Assembly (NCBI RefSeq): GCF_008327685.1
Contig: NZ_BDDE01000021.1
Span: forward strand, 181,629-245,628
Reading direction: 5' to 3'
DNA length: 64,000 bases
Source of the DNA: Actinomadura sp. K4S16
GTDB taxonomy: Bacteria; Actinomycetota; Actinomycetes; Streptosporangiales; Streptosporangiaceae
Shown here: piece after piece, positions 17,270 through 26,010 of the stretch
Layout of the letters: each line of letters begins with the position of its first letter
Position numbering within the stretch: position 1 is the stretch's first letter
Made by a program: the position numbers and the translations under genes
Notes under the pieces: generated by a model
The model's input: the letters and a program-made list of their open reading frames with translations, nothing else
Told to the model about the DNA's origin: nothing
The model's database searches: none

Positions 17270-18151
17270 GTGTCGGCGTCGGGTTGGGGGCTCGCAACCT
17301 TGTCGGATGGGGGGCGTCCGGAGTTCTTGGCTCCGGACCAGCAGCTGGACGGGTCTGACCGGCTGGGCGAAGAGGCGCGCGTCGAGGTTCCGGAGTCGGT
17401 CGAGGTTTCAGAACCGGCCGTCGGGGGGCCTGAGGCGCATGTCGCCGCGCCGCATCGGTGGTGGGCGAGTCGGTGGGTGTTGGGGGCCGGTGCGCTGGTC
17501 CTGGTCGCCGCCGCCGGGGGCGTCTGGGCCGTGAGCGGGTCTTCGGGCGAGTCGGGGCCTGCTCGGTTCACGTCCATGCCCGAGCCGTGCTCGCTGGTGC
17601 CCGGGGAGACGCTCGAACGGTACGTGCCCATGTCCGACCCGCCCGTCCCCAGCAAGGCGAGGAACTCGCCGGACGAGCGGTACGAGGCGTGCGAGTGGGC
17701 GGAGCCGGTGGGGGCCAAGGGCGTCAGCACGTCCCGGCGGCTGAACGTCTCGGTGCGGCTGCATCTGGACGGGCTCGCGGCGGCGAAGTCCGAGTACGGC
17801 GCGGCGTGGGACGGGGCCCGGTCCATGGCGGGCACGGCGAAGGGCGCGCCCGGTTCCCTGCACGCCGAGGCCCCCGCCGCGATAGGCATCGGCGACCAGG
17901 CGTTCACGCAGCATCTGACGCTCACCGGGCCGCTCGGCCGGTCCGGTTCCGTCGCCGCGACGGTGCGCCTGCGCAACGCGGTCATCAGCGTCCGGTTCCG
18001 GGGGACGACGTCGCCGCTCGGCGTGGACGGCTCCCCCAAGATCGGCAAGGCCGTGCCGCTGGACGAGGCGGCCGCGCGGGCGGGCGCCGAGGCGGCCGCC
18101 CGGGAGATCGCGAAGACGCTCGCGGCGTGCGAGGACTGCCTGAGCCGCTAG
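17270..18151 (+). CDS. Membrane-anchored protein, DUF3558-like exterior domain
   Basis: A 293-residue protein with a GTG start. About 65 cytoplasmic residues precede one transmembrane helix (WVLGAGALVLVAAAGGVWAV, about 68-90); the rest lies outside. The exterior part has Cys residues in CSLV and ACEWAEP contexts, as in the DUF3558 family of actinobacterial surface proteins, and ends with a CEDC pair. The match is loose. Its stop overlaps the convergent sulfotransferase stop within a CTAG. A role near the T7SS is possible from location only. Confidence 0.65.
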   Translation: MSASGWGLATLSDGGRPEFLAPDQQLDGSDRLGEEARVEVPESVEVSEPAVGGPEAHVAAPHRWWASRWVLGAGALVLVAAAGGVWAVSGSSGESGPARFTSMPEPCSLVPGETLERYVPMSDPPVPSKARNSPDERYEACEWAEPVGAKGVSTSRRLNVSVRLHLDGLAAAKSEYGAAWDGARSMAGTAKGAPGSLHAEAPAAIGIGDQAFTQHLTLTGPLGRSGSVAATVRLRNAVISVRFRGTTSPLGVDGSPKIGKAVPLDEAAARAGAEAAAREIAKTLAACEDCLSR

Positions 18152-18870
18152 TCCGGCGGGTAGCCCCAGGCGACGCAGACGTCCTTCAGCTGCGGCGGCG
18201 GAGGGCCGGGGACCAGCAGATCCGACTGGATCCGACCGGACTTGATCTTCTCCATCCAGTCGCCGAGCCCGGGGACGAAGGTGTCCGTGCCCGCCTTCCC
18301 GTAGTCGAGCATCTCCTCCTCCCACTCGACGCCGAGGAAGTCGCAGAGGCCCCGGACGATCCCAGCCGGGTCGCCGACCAGGTCCTCGTACCGGACGGTC
18401 GGGCCCGGCAGCTCCGTGCGGGCGGCCTCGACCGCCTCGCAGTACCGGACGATGTCGGCGACCAGGTCGTCGCGGGAGTAGTACGGCCGGGCGTTGCGCC
18501 AGGACCGCAGGATCGCGGCCGGGTGGCGGATCAGGAAGACGAACCGGGCGTCGGGCCAGCAGGCCGCGATCTCGTCGCGGATGAAGACGTCGTTGGGCGA
18601 CTTGTTGACCAGGTGCCGCTTGCCGCTGCGCGCGAGCTCCTCGGCGAGGACCGCGTCCCAGAGCAGGAAGCGCAGCTCGCGTTCGGTGTGCCCGAGCCGC
18701 TCCATCGAGGCGGCGACCTGGCGGGACTCGAAGCCCACCGTGATGTCGCCGAGGTGCGTCTCGTGCGGGGCGTGCAGTTCGGAATGCGCGCCGAGGACGG
18801 CGCGCAGCAGCGTCGAACCCGTCCGCACCGACGAGAGGATGAACGTCGGCGCGGTCAGCCTCCGGCGCAT
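18148..18870 (-). CDS. PAPS-dependent sulfotransferase
   Basis: A 240-residue cytosolic enzyme that would transfer sulfate from PAPS to an unknown acceptor. The 5'-phosphosulfate loop is FILSSVRTGSTLLRAVLG near the N terminus, and the 3'-phosphate-binding segment is FVFLIRHPAAILRSW. The fold-typical VRYEDLVGDP segment follows. The start at 18870 lies four bases after the mycosin 1 stop; an in-frame GTG at 18906 would overlap the mycosin gene. The coupling to mycosin places a sulfation enzyme in the T7SS transcript, which is unusual. Confidence 0.85.
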   Translation of the reverse strand: MRRRLTAPTFILSSVRTGSTLLRAVLGAHSELHAPHETHLGDITVGFESRQVAASMERLGHTERELRFLLWDAVLAEELARSGKRHLVNKSPNDVFIRDEIAACWPDARFVFLIRHPAAILRSWRNARPYYSRDDLVADIVRYCEAVEAARTELPGPTVRYEDLVGDPAGIVRGLCDFLGVEWEEEMLDYGKAGTDTFVPGLGDWMEKIKSGRIQSDLLVPGPPPPQLKDVCVAWGYPPD

Positions 18871-18874
18871 CCCG

Positions 18875-20188
18875 TCAGCGGCCGGGCGGCGGGTTCTGCG
18901 GTCCACCGGCCGGCGGGCCCGCCGGGGGCCGCTGCTGCGGACCCGACTGGTACGGCGACTGCTGCGGGCCGGACTGGGGCGCGCCGAACGGCTGCGGCGG
19001 GCCCATGGGCCCCGGCATCGGCCCGGACGGCGCGGCGGGCTTCTTGCGGCCCCGCATGACCAGGAACACGACGCCGCCCACGACGATCAGCACGACCACG
19101 ACGCCGACCACGATGAGGATCGGGAAGCCGCCGGAGTCGTCCTTCTCGGCGGCCGTCTTCGTGGTCCCGGCCCCGGCCTTCTTCGCACCCGCCACCTTGT
19201 CGAGCCGCTCGTACACCGGGTTCGGCGCGCTCGACGGGACGTTCTGCTTGAGGGCGCGCGGAATGCTGATGACCCCGTAGCCGAGCAGATCGTCCTTGCC
19301 GGGCGGGCCGAAGTCCTTGGCGGTGGCCGTCAGGCGCTGCACGACCTGGCGCGCAGGCATCTGCGGGTAGCGGCTGCGGATGAGGGCGACGGCGCCAGAG
19401 GTCAGCGCGGACGCTTGGCTCGTCCCCTCGCCCGCGTTGTAGGCGTGGCCGTCCTTGTTGATCCAGCCGACGTCCGCGCCCGGGGCGCCAACGGTGACGT
19501 AGGGTTGCCGCTGGGTCGACTTCCACGGCTTGCCGTTCTGTCCGAGCGCGCCCACGGCGACGACGCCCGGGCAAGACGCCGGATAAGCGGGCTTGTTGTT
19601 GAAGTCGCCGGAGTTGCCAGCGCTAGCGACGATGACGACGTCCTTCGCGGCGGCGTACTCGATGGCTTCGAGTAGTTGCGGCGGGCACTGGTTCGGATAG
19701 ATGTCGGCGGACTCACTGGCCTCCGAGATGTTGATCACCTTGGCGCCGTGATCGACCGCGTAGCGGACGGCCTTGCCCGTCGTGGTGCCGCTCAACGAGG
19801 CGACGATCGGGAGGATCTTGGCCTCGGGAGCAATGCCCACGAACCCCGTCTTGGTGCCCTGCGAGGCGATGAGGCTCGCCATGCCCGTGCCGTGGCCGTG
19901 CTTGTAGGCGTCGGTGTCCTGCCTGCCGTCCCCGCCGTTGCCGGTCAGGTCGATGCCGGGGATCACCACGGGCCGCATGTCGGGCAGTTGCGCATTGACG
20001 CCCGTGTCGATGACGGCGACCGTCACGCCCTTGCCCTTGGTGATGGGCCACACGTCCTGCTGGATGCCCCACGAGTCGAACCACCACTGGTCCGCCCTGG
20101 GCCCCGGGGTAGCGTGCGCGGGTGCGAGCGGCGCCGCCGCCAGTCCGATCGCCGCCACCGCCGCCGCCGTCCGAAGCAGCCACCGCAT
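18875..20188 (-). CDS. mycP: Mycosin 1, membrane-anchored subtilisin of the T7SS
   Basis: A 437-residue S8 protease. It has a signal peptide (MRWLLRTAAAVAAIGLAAA), catalytic D61 (VAVIDTG), H99 (HGHGTGMASL) and Ser in GTSQASALTSG, then a C-terminal membrane helix (ILIVVGVVVVLIVVGG) and a Pro/Gln-rich cytoplasmic tail. Mycosins stabilise the ESX complex and cleave some substrates outside the membrane. The start at 20188 has AGGGAG about ten bases upstream; the longer frame lacks a signal peptide at its start. It is the last T7SS gene of the esx unit. Confidence 0.9.
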   Translation of the reverse strand: MRWLLRTAAAVAAIGLAAAPLAPAHATPGPRADQWWFDSWGIQQDVWPITKGKGVTVAVIDTGVNAQLPDMRPVVIPGIDLTGNGGDGRQDTDAYKHGHGTGMASLIASQGTKTGFVGIAPEAKILPIVASLSGTTTGKAVRYAVDHGAKVINISEASESADIYPNQCPPQLLEAIEYAAAKDVVIVASAGNSGDFNNKPAYPASCPGVVAVGALGQNGKPWKSTQRQPYVTVGAPGADVGWINKDGHAYNAGEGTSQASALTSGAVALIRSRYPQMPARQVVQRLTATAKDFGPPGKDDLLGYGVISIPRALKQNVPSSAPNPVYERLDKVAGAKKAGAGTTKTAAEKDDSGGFPILIVVGVVVVLIVVGGVVFLVMRGRKKPAAPSGPMPGPMGPPQPFGAPQSGPQQSPYQSGPQQRPPAGPPAGGPQNPPPGR

Positions 20189-20273
20189 CTGTCGCACACT
20201 CCCTAGTCCGCCGCGCCGGTGCGGGCGGACGCGGCCCGTGGCCCCGTCCGCCCGCATCACGTCCCGTTCGGGT

Positions 20274-21407
20274 TCAGCCGATCACCGGAGGAGCGGTGTC
20301 GTCGTCGGCTCCCCAGACGTCCTCATCTTCAGTGAGCCACGTGTTGCGCTCGCGCTCCTCGTCCTTGCCGCCCTGGGCGCCCTGCCCCATCGGCATGCCG
20401 CCCATGGGTCCGCGCATGCCCGCGCCGGCGCGGCCGGCTCCGCCGAGGCCTGCGCCGCCGCCGAAGGCGCCGCCGGGACCGCCCGCCGAGCCCGTGCCCG
20501 CGCCCGCACCGCCGAAGCCGCCCGGGTCGGCGCCGAAGCCGGGGCCGCCGCCCGGGCCGCCGCCGAGACCGGGGCCGCCGCCGGGGGGACCGCCGCCGGG
20601 CATGCCCGACAGATCGGTACCCGTGTGGCCGCCGAACGGGTTACTGCCCGGAACGCCGCCGGGCGGGTGGTACGGGCCCGTGTTGCCAGGCGGGTGGAAC
20701 GGGCTGTTGGGGTTCCCACCCGGGTGGAACGGGCTGTTGTTGCCCGGCGGGTGGAACGGGCTCGCGCTGTCGGACTTCGGAAGGGGCACGCCACCCGGGC
20801 CGCCGGGCGGGCTCCCGGGGCTGCCGGGGCCACCGGGCGGGCTGCCCGGACCGCCGGGCGGGCTGCCGGGACCGCCCGGCTTGTCGTGCCCGCCACCGGC
20901 CGTGATCGGGAGGTCCTTGGTGATCTTGAGCGGGTGGCCGTCGAAGGCCTCCTTCATCCGCGTGTTGTAGTTCTTCATCAACTCGCGGGCGCGCTCGTCG
21001 TCACTGTCGGTGTTGAAGTACCCGTCCTCCATCGTCTCGCCGGTCGTCTTGTACCAGTCGAGGATGCTGGTCTTGTACCAGTTGTAGAGCTGCGCGTTGT
21101 TGTGGCTGTCGTCCGACAGCTTGCCCGACGTCTCGTACACCTGGCCGAGCTGGTCGAGGGCCTCCTGGGCCACGTCGCCCTGCCAGTGCTTGACAATCCG
21201 CTTGGCGAAGTTGTTGCGCAGTTCGTCGGTCATCTCCGCGAGGACGTCGGAGGCGTCCTTGTACGCGGTCGACGCGTGGCCGACGGACTCGGGCTTGATG
21301 CTCTTGAGCTTGTTCTTGACGTCGTCGAAGTTCTCGTCGCCGAAGCTGTAGCTCCCGAACTCCATCCCGTCCCTGATCGGGTACGACTCGGGGTTCCGCT
21401 TACCCAT
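20274..21407 (-). CDS. T7SS substrate with helical head and Gly/Pro-rich body
   Basis: A 377-residue protein. The first 160 residues are helical and polar, with HWQGD as a WXG-like turn and LGQVYETSGKL following, as in WXG/PPE-like heads. Residues 175-345 are almost only Gly, Pro and Ala in repeats such as GGPGSPP and SPFHPPGN. The last 25 residues form a compact acidic motif (NTWLTEDEDVWG, ending APPVIG) that I recall from other actinomycete T7SS loci. Probably exported or surface-exposed. It sits between the 200-residue Esx-associated gene and mycosin 1. Confidence 0.75.
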   Translation of the reverse strand: MGKRNPESYPIRDGMEFGSYSFGDENFDDVKNKLKSIKPESVGHASTAYKDASDVLAEMTDELRNNFAKRIVKHWQGDVAQEALDQLGQVYETSGKLSDDSHNNAQLYNWYKTSILDWYKTTGETMEDGYFNTDSDDERARELMKNYNTRMKEAFDGHPLKITKDLPITAGGGHDKPGGPGSPPGGPGSPPGGPGSPGSPPGGPGGVPLPKSDSASPFHPPGNNSPFHPGGNPNSPFHPPGNTGPYHPPGGVPGSNPFGGHTGTDLSGMPGGGPPGGGPGLGGGPGGGPGFGADPGGFGGAGAGTGSAGGPGGAFGGGAGLGGAGRAGAGMRGPMGGMPMGQGAQGGKDEERERNTWLTEDEDVWGADDDTAPPVIG

Positions 21408-21431
21408 GGGTCCCTCCTTCCGGGGTGGCCG

Positions 21432-22034
21432 TCACTTGAGGTTCGGATTGCCGTTGCCGGTCGGATCGACGCCCTTGACCCGGGTGTTGGTGTTGTGGTG
21501 CGCGTTCTCGTACTGGTCCGCCGTCGCGTTGAGCTTGCCGATCACGCCGTTGTAGGCGCCCTCGATGGCGGAGATGTACTCCTGGAAGCCGGACTTGCTG
21601 GCGTTCGCGACTTCCACGAACTTCTCCGAGCCCTTGGCCCCGCCGAGGTCGGCCGTGCTGATCTGGGTGGTGCCGACCTGGTTGAGCTTGCGCTTCCAGA
21701 TGTCGAGCTTGTACTTCATGTCCTTCGCGAGCTGGCGGAGCTCAGCGGGATCGACGTCGTAGCCCTTCTCGGCCTTCATGTCCCACTTGCTGCGGTCGGG
21801 CTCCTGGCCGCGCGGGAGGGCGTTCTTCGGGTCGTCCCACTTACCGGCGTGGGCGCCCGCGCTGTACTCGTAGTACAGGTCGCGCTGGCGCCACTCCGGA
21901 AGGTCGTCCCACTCGTCCTGGGTCAGGCCGTGCACCGTGACGGTCTGGCCGGCGCTGTACTGGTTGGCCCCGACGGTTTCGGTGTACTCGACGTTCTTGA
22001 GCTGCTCGTCTGTCAGATGAAACTTGTCGCCCAT
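21432..22034 (-). CDS. Esx-associated helical protein
   Basis: A 200-residue protein without signal peptide. Residues 1-90 are charged and rich in aromatic residues (DEWDDLPEWRQRDLYYEY); residues 90-185 form two long helices (LRQLAKDMKYKLDIWKRKL and the segment through YISAIEGAYNGVIGKL), an EspC/WXG-like hairpin. It ends with a flexible Asn-rich tail. No clear W-x-G is present. It lies in the esx operon between the WXG100 pair and the Gly/Pro-rich substrate and is probably a co-secreted substrate or chaperone. Confidence 0.7.
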   Translation of the reverse strand: MGDKFHLTDEQLKNVEYTETVGANQYSAGQTVTVHGLTQDEWDDLPEWRQRDLYYEYSAGAHAGKWDDPKNALPRGQEPDRSKWDMKAEKGYDVDPAELRQLAKDMKYKLDIWKRKLNQVGTTQISTADLGGAKGSEKFVEVANASKSGFQEYISAIEGAYNGVIGKLNATADQYENAHHNTNTRVKGVDPTGNGNPNLK

Positions 22035-22139
22035 CGCTCGCCCTCCTGGCGAATCATGTCCCTGCCCCCGGCACGACTACGCCGTGCAGACCCCCGGCCG
22101 AGGCCCTGCACGACGTAGACCAGGGCATGTGCCCCGGGG

Positions 22140-22436
22140 TCAGCCCGCCCAGATGTTCTGGTTGGCCCGCTCCGCACCGCTGTAGTTGCTGTGCGCGTCG
22201 CCGATGACGACACCGAGCTGGTTCAGGACCTGCCCGATGTGGGCCGCCGCGGAGTCCCACTGGCGCTTGGCGTCCCAGTAGGCGGCCTGGGCGCCGCCCT
22301 CCCACTGGGAGAGGTGCTGTTCGAGGGTCTTCTCGAGGTCGTCGAGCTCGTCGACGAGGGCGCGGTAGGCCAGCGTGAAGTCGGCCTGGGCCTGCTGCAT
22401 CGCGCCGAAATTGGCCTTTGTGTAGCTGTCGCTCAC
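22140..22436 (-). CDS. WXG100 protein, EsxB-like
   Basis: A 98-residue helical hairpin with W45-E-G47 in the turn and a C-terminal Y85-x-x-x-E89 (YSGAE), the composite T7SS signal that the EccC ATPase recognises. It would form a heterodimer with the EsxA-like protein encoded 46 bases upstream and be exported. Length and motifs match the CFP-10/EsxB side of the family. Confidence 0.9.
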   Translation of the reverse strand: MSDSYTKANFGAMQQAQADFTLAYRALVDELDDLEKTLEQHLSQWEGGAQAAYWDAKRQWDSAAAHIGQVLNQLGVVIGDAHSNYSGAERANQNIWAG

Positions 22437-22482
22437 GGAAGGAGTCCTTTGCGGTCGAAGGAATGACGGGAAAGGGAGCCGA

Positions 22483-22803
22483 TCAGGTGCCGCCGTTGAG
22501 CAGCTGGTTGATCTTGTTCACCGCGTCCTGCTGCTCCTGCTCCGTGCTCTCGTACGTGATCTTCGTGTGCACGAGCTTCTGGTGCATGCCCTCGAGGGCG
22601 GTGCGCACCTTGTTCATCTCGGTCTGGAACTCGTTGAAGACACGGTCGAACGACACCGCGGCGTTACCGGCCCAGCCGGACATGAGCTGCGACTTGTGCC
22701 CCTCGAGCTGGCTCTGCAGGCCCTTGACGATGCCCGCGGAGTCCTCGATCCGCGTGGCGGCCTGCTGCATTGCTGCTCTGTCGGCTGCGGACGTGTTACC
22801 CAC
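22483..22803 (-). CDS. WXG100 protein, EsxA-like
   Basis: A 106-residue helical hairpin with W44-A-G46 at the turn and Y84-x-x-x-E88 (YESTE) near the end. It starts at a GTG with GGAGGTG eight bases upstream. It is the first gene of the esx unit and partners the EsxB-like protein. Both partners carry a YxxxE signal, so either could present it to the ATPase. Confidence 0.9.
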   Translation of the reverse strand: MGNTSAADRAAMQQAATRIEDSAGIVKGLQSQLEGHKSQLMSGWAGNAAVSFDRVFNEFQTEMNKVRTALEGMHQKLVHTKITYESTEQEQQDAVNKINQLLNGGT

Positions 22804-22911
22804 AGTGTCACCTCCGTTTGCGAATTCTGGTCGCGCGCCTCAGGAGAGTGGAGAGCGGCCCACCTCGCCCGGATGGCCTGGGAGCACTCCTGACGACACG
22901 AAATGTCAATG

Positions 22912-22941
22912 ATCATAGGCGTTTCACGCCATCTATGTCGA
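22912..22941 (-). promoter_or_regulatory. esx operon promoter with a palindrome in the spacer
   Basis: On the minus strand the -35 TCGACA (22936-22941) and -10 TATGAT (22912-22917) each match consensus at five of six bases with an 18-base spacer. The spacer holds the perfect dyad GGCGT-TTC-ACGCC (22918-22930), placed where a repressor would block polymerase. Start of transcription near 22905. Confidence 0.65.
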
Positions 22942-22981
22942 CGTTCCTGGTGATCTAGCGGTTCGTGTGATCTGGGTCACT

Positions 22982-24436
22982 TCACGCCTTCGAGGTGGAG
23001 ATCGGCTTGCGGGCCAGCGCCGGGTCGAGCGCGGGCCCCTGCGGGATGAGGTGGATGACGCTGGACGGGACGGGCGCCGCCTTCTTGGCGTCGTAGCCGA
23101 GCTTCTTGGCGATCTCCGCCGACGGCAGCGCGAACCGGATGCCCTGGTCGTTGACGAGCGACAGCGACCCCGAGCCTCCGCCGGAGCCGTCCCCGGAGCC
23201 GTCGCCGCCGGCGGGCACGAGGCTCATCAGCGCCGCGCCGCCGGGCGGCAGCACGATCTGGTCGATCGTGCCGGACGAGCCGGCGGTGCCGGAGCCGAGC
23301 ACCCCAGCGGACGGCGCCGGAAGCGAGCCGCCCATCGTCAGCTGCGCCTTCGCGGAGCCGATCGGGAACACCGAGCACAGCGGCGTGGAGGTGTCCCAGG
23401 CGACGAACCTCGGAAGCGTCGGCGGCAGGTTGTTGTCGAGCAGCCGCGTCCCGGAGGCCCGCGCCTGCGCCGACGGGACGTCCGTCGGCAGCGGCCTGGC
23501 CTGCTCGCCCGGGTAGGCGGCGGCGGTCCTGACGTCCCGCAGCAGCAGCTGCGCCTGCGTCTCGTTGATCTGGGAGAGCCCGTCGGCGAGCATCACGTAC
23601 CAGAGCGCCTGCCCGCCGGCGCCGGTCTCGGCCTTGAACACCTGCCCGACGCGGGCCGTCCCGCCGCGGGGGCCGGGGACCGCCTTGCCGCGGTCGGGGA
23701 CGTCGGGCGAGCCGAAGTTGCCCGCGGCCGGGATCGCGTTCAGCCACGTCGCCGGGACCTCGACGGCGCCCGGGCCGCCGGTCAGCGCCGTCACCTGGTT
23801 CGCGGCGATCGTCAGCTGCATGCGGTGGTCCTTCCAGACCACCCACGGGACGCCGCCGGTCTGCACGACGACGGCCTCGCCCTCGCCCAGCCGGCGCCCG
23901 CCCACCTGCCGGCCGGCGGCCAGCGCGCTGATCTGCCGCTTCACGCCGGTCGGCCCGGCGGCCTCGCGGGTGCACACCGACCAGGGGCCGCGGATGAGCT
24001 GGGCGCTGTCCGGCAGCGAGTCGGGCGCGCCCTGGATGCCGATCATCGCGCCGCGCTCGAACTTCGCCAGCGACTTGCGCGACACCGTGCGCCGCTCGGG
24101 CGAGCTGTCGGAGTCGAGGGCCAGCAGCGCGGACGCGTAGTTCGCCACCGGGAACATCTTCTTGGTGTTGGCGTCGTAGATGTACTTGGTCCCGGTCTCT
24201 TTCTCGATGATGAGCTTGCCGGGTTCGTCCAGGCCCTTGGCGCCGCCCGGGGACAGGATCCCCCAGATGCCGAACACCGCGATGACGAGCAGCCCGACCA
24301 TCACGCCCGCGAACGCGCCCACCGAAAGCCGCCGCATCGGCGACTCGGCGACGTCGGGTTCGCCCTGCAGCAGGGCCAGCCCGACCCGCTGCGTCATCAG
24401 GCGGTGCGCCTGGTAGAGATCCCGCCGGTTCTGCAT
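22982..24436 (-). CDS. eccB: T7SS membrane component EccB
   Basis: A 484-residue protein with the EccB layout: short cytoplasmic N terminus starting QNRRDLYQAHRLMTQR, one transmembrane helix (VGAFAGVMVGLLVIAVFGIW, about 39-60), and a large exterior domain with two cysteines (SVCTREA and TPLCSVFPIG) likely forming a disulfide. EccB builds the outer face of the ESX membrane complex. It follows eccD by seven bases, so the two are co-transcribed. Confidence 0.9.
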   Translation of the reverse strand: MQNRRDLYQAHRLMTQRVGLALLQGEPDVAESPMRRLSVGAFAGVMVGLLVIAVFGIWGILSPGGAKGLDEPGKLIIEKETGTKYIYDANTKKMFPVANYASALLALDSDSSPERRTVSRKSLAKFERGAMIGIQGAPDSLPDSAQLIRGPWSVCTREAAGPTGVKRQISALAAGRQVGGRRLGEGEAVVVQTGGVPWVVWKDHRMQLTIAANQVTALTGGPGAVEVPATWLNAIPAAGNFGSPDVPDRGKAVPGPRGGTARVGQVFKAETGAGGQALWYVMLADGLSQINETQAQLLLRDVRTAAAYPGEQARPLPTDVPSAQARASGTRLLDNNLPPTLPRFVAWDTSTPLCSVFPIGSAKAQLTMGGSLPAPSAGVLGSGTAGSSGTIDQIVLPPGGAALMSLVPAGGDGSGDGSGGGSGSLSLVNDQGIRFALPSAEIAKKLGYDAKKAAPVPSSVIHLIPQGPALDPALARKPISTSKA

Positions 24437-24443
24437 CAGCCCG

Positions 24444-25844
24444 TCACCCGGCCAGCCCGCGCACGCGGGAGTAGACGTCCAGTACCGCGAGCGCGAGCGG
24501 GATCAGCGAGATCATCACGAGCATGTCGAGGATGTCGCCCCAGCGGCCCCAGACGGGGGTGGGGCGGTGGCCCGGCAGCCACAGCGTCACCGCGACGACG
24601 ATCCCGGTGAGCACCAGCAGCGGGACGAGCGCCGCGGCGAGCGCGACCACCTGGCTCCCGTGCAGCGCCATCCCGATCGTCGTCAGCACCAGGCCGAACA
24701 GCCCGACCACGAGCATCCACGAGCGCTGCGAGACCCCGCGGAAGATGCGGGCCCGCAGCAGCAGCGACACCGACATCGTCGCGGACGTCGCCGGGCCGGC
24801 CCAGCCGTCCTCGCCGAACAGGAACAGCATCGCCCCCGCCGCGACCAGCGCGATCGAGGCGATGAGCCCGGTGGAGAACCGGTCGGCGGCCGCGGTGCGG
24901 GCGAGCACCTGCCGGCCGTCCACCGTCTCGGTGTCGCGGCGCAGGTCCTCGGCGCTGCTCGGGACGGGCGGCAGCGGCATCCGCGCCAGCTTGAACGACA
25001 GCGACGGGACGGCCGCGATGAACATCATCACCACCACCGCGGCGACGGCGGCGATGCCCGCGGCGGGCAGGCCGTCGAACGCGAACCCGACGCCCGCGCC
25101 GATCGCGCCGACGAACGCGGCGAACGCGACGCCGAGGAAGACCGGCAGCCCGTCGGCGATCGCGAACGCGGCGATGACGGCGGCGAGCGCGGTCAGCCCG
25201 AACCCTGCCAACAGGTGCGGGGCGCCGAGGTCGAGCAGTTCGAGGTTCTTGCGGGCGGGCGCCGCCAGCCCGGCGAGGAACGCGTACGGGAGCGCCGCGT
25301 AGCCGAGGATGACGCCGGCGCCGGAGTCGGCGACGGCCCGCGAGAGCACCGTCGCCATGATGAGGGTGACGAGCGCGACGAGCCCCGCGGCGACGGCCGG
25401 GACGATCCACGGCGGCCCGGACAGCGCGATCACGATCGCGCCCACGACCAGCGCGATCCCGCCGGCGCCGAGGCCGAAGGAGCGGGTCGTGGTGGGGCGC
25501 CACCGGTCGGTGCGCTCCCGGATCCCGGACGCGATGACGTCGGCGACGTCGTCGAAGGACATCTCCGGCAGCTGCGCCATCCGCGGCCGGAAGTACAGGA
25601 TCTCCCCGTCCCGGACGCCGAGGGCGCTGGTGGTCTGCGAGGCGTCGAACGGGTCGCCGTCCAGCCGCTGCAGGACCCACCCGGAGTGGGCGAGCCCGGC
25701 GTCCGCCATGTCCTCGCCCGCGGCGCGCAGCAGCGTGGGGAGCATGTGCGCGAGCGGCACGTCGGCGGGCAGGGACACGTCGATGCGCCGTTTCGGCGCG
25801 ACGATGGTGACCCTGCAGAGTTCGGTCGTGGCGGGCGAATTCAC
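24444..25844 (-). CDS. eccD: T7SS membrane channel component EccD
   Basis: A 466-residue protein. Residues 1-90 form the ubiquitin-like YukD domain (LCRVTIVAPKRRIDVSLPAD through ALGVRDGEILYFRP). The rest is an array of about eleven membrane helices ending with the LDVYSRVRGLAG tail. EccD dimers form the membrane core of the ESX secretion complex. It is first in an eccD-eccB unit divergent from eccC. Confidence 0.9.
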   Translation of the reverse strand: MNSPATTELCRVTIVAPKRRIDVSLPADVPLAHMLPTLLRAAGEDMADAGLAHSGWVLQRLDGDPFDASQTTSALGVRDGEILYFRPRMAQLPEMSFDDVADVIASGIRERTDRWRPTTTRSFGLGAGGIALVVGAIVIALSGPPWIVPAVAAGLVALVTLIMATVLSRAVADSGAGVILGYAALPYAFLAGLAAPARKNLELLDLGAPHLLAGFGLTALAAVIAAFAIADGLPVFLGVAFAAFVGAIGAGVGFAFDGLPAAGIAAVAAVVVMMFIAAVPSLSFKLARMPLPPVPSSAEDLRRDTETVDGRQVLARTAAADRFSTGLIASIALVAAGAMLFLFGEDGWAGPATSATMSVSLLLRARIFRGVSQRSWMLVVGLFGLVLTTIGMALHGSQVVALAAALVPLLVLTGIVVAVTLWLPGHRPTPVWGRWGDILDMLVMISLIPLALAVLDVYSRVRGLAG

Positions 25845-26010
25845 GGGAGCTCCCGTCTCCAGGTCAGATCAGGCGCGGATCCGATCGACGCGCAGCTTAG
25901 GATGTGACGTCCGCCTACGCTAAATCAACCACAAGCACCACATCACCCCCACGGGCCGGCCGTCCCCGCACCGGCCGCCCCGGCGTGAGAGCTCCCGGAG
26001 GAACGCCGAG
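25845..26010. promoter_or_regulatory. Divergent eccD/eccC control region
   Basis: This 166-base gap must carry both start regions. A TAGGAT hexamer at 25902-25907 is a possible -10 toward eccC, but no convincing -35 accompanies it. GGAGG before 26011 supplies the eccC ribosome site. The rest is GC-rich without clear dyads. Confidence 0.4.
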
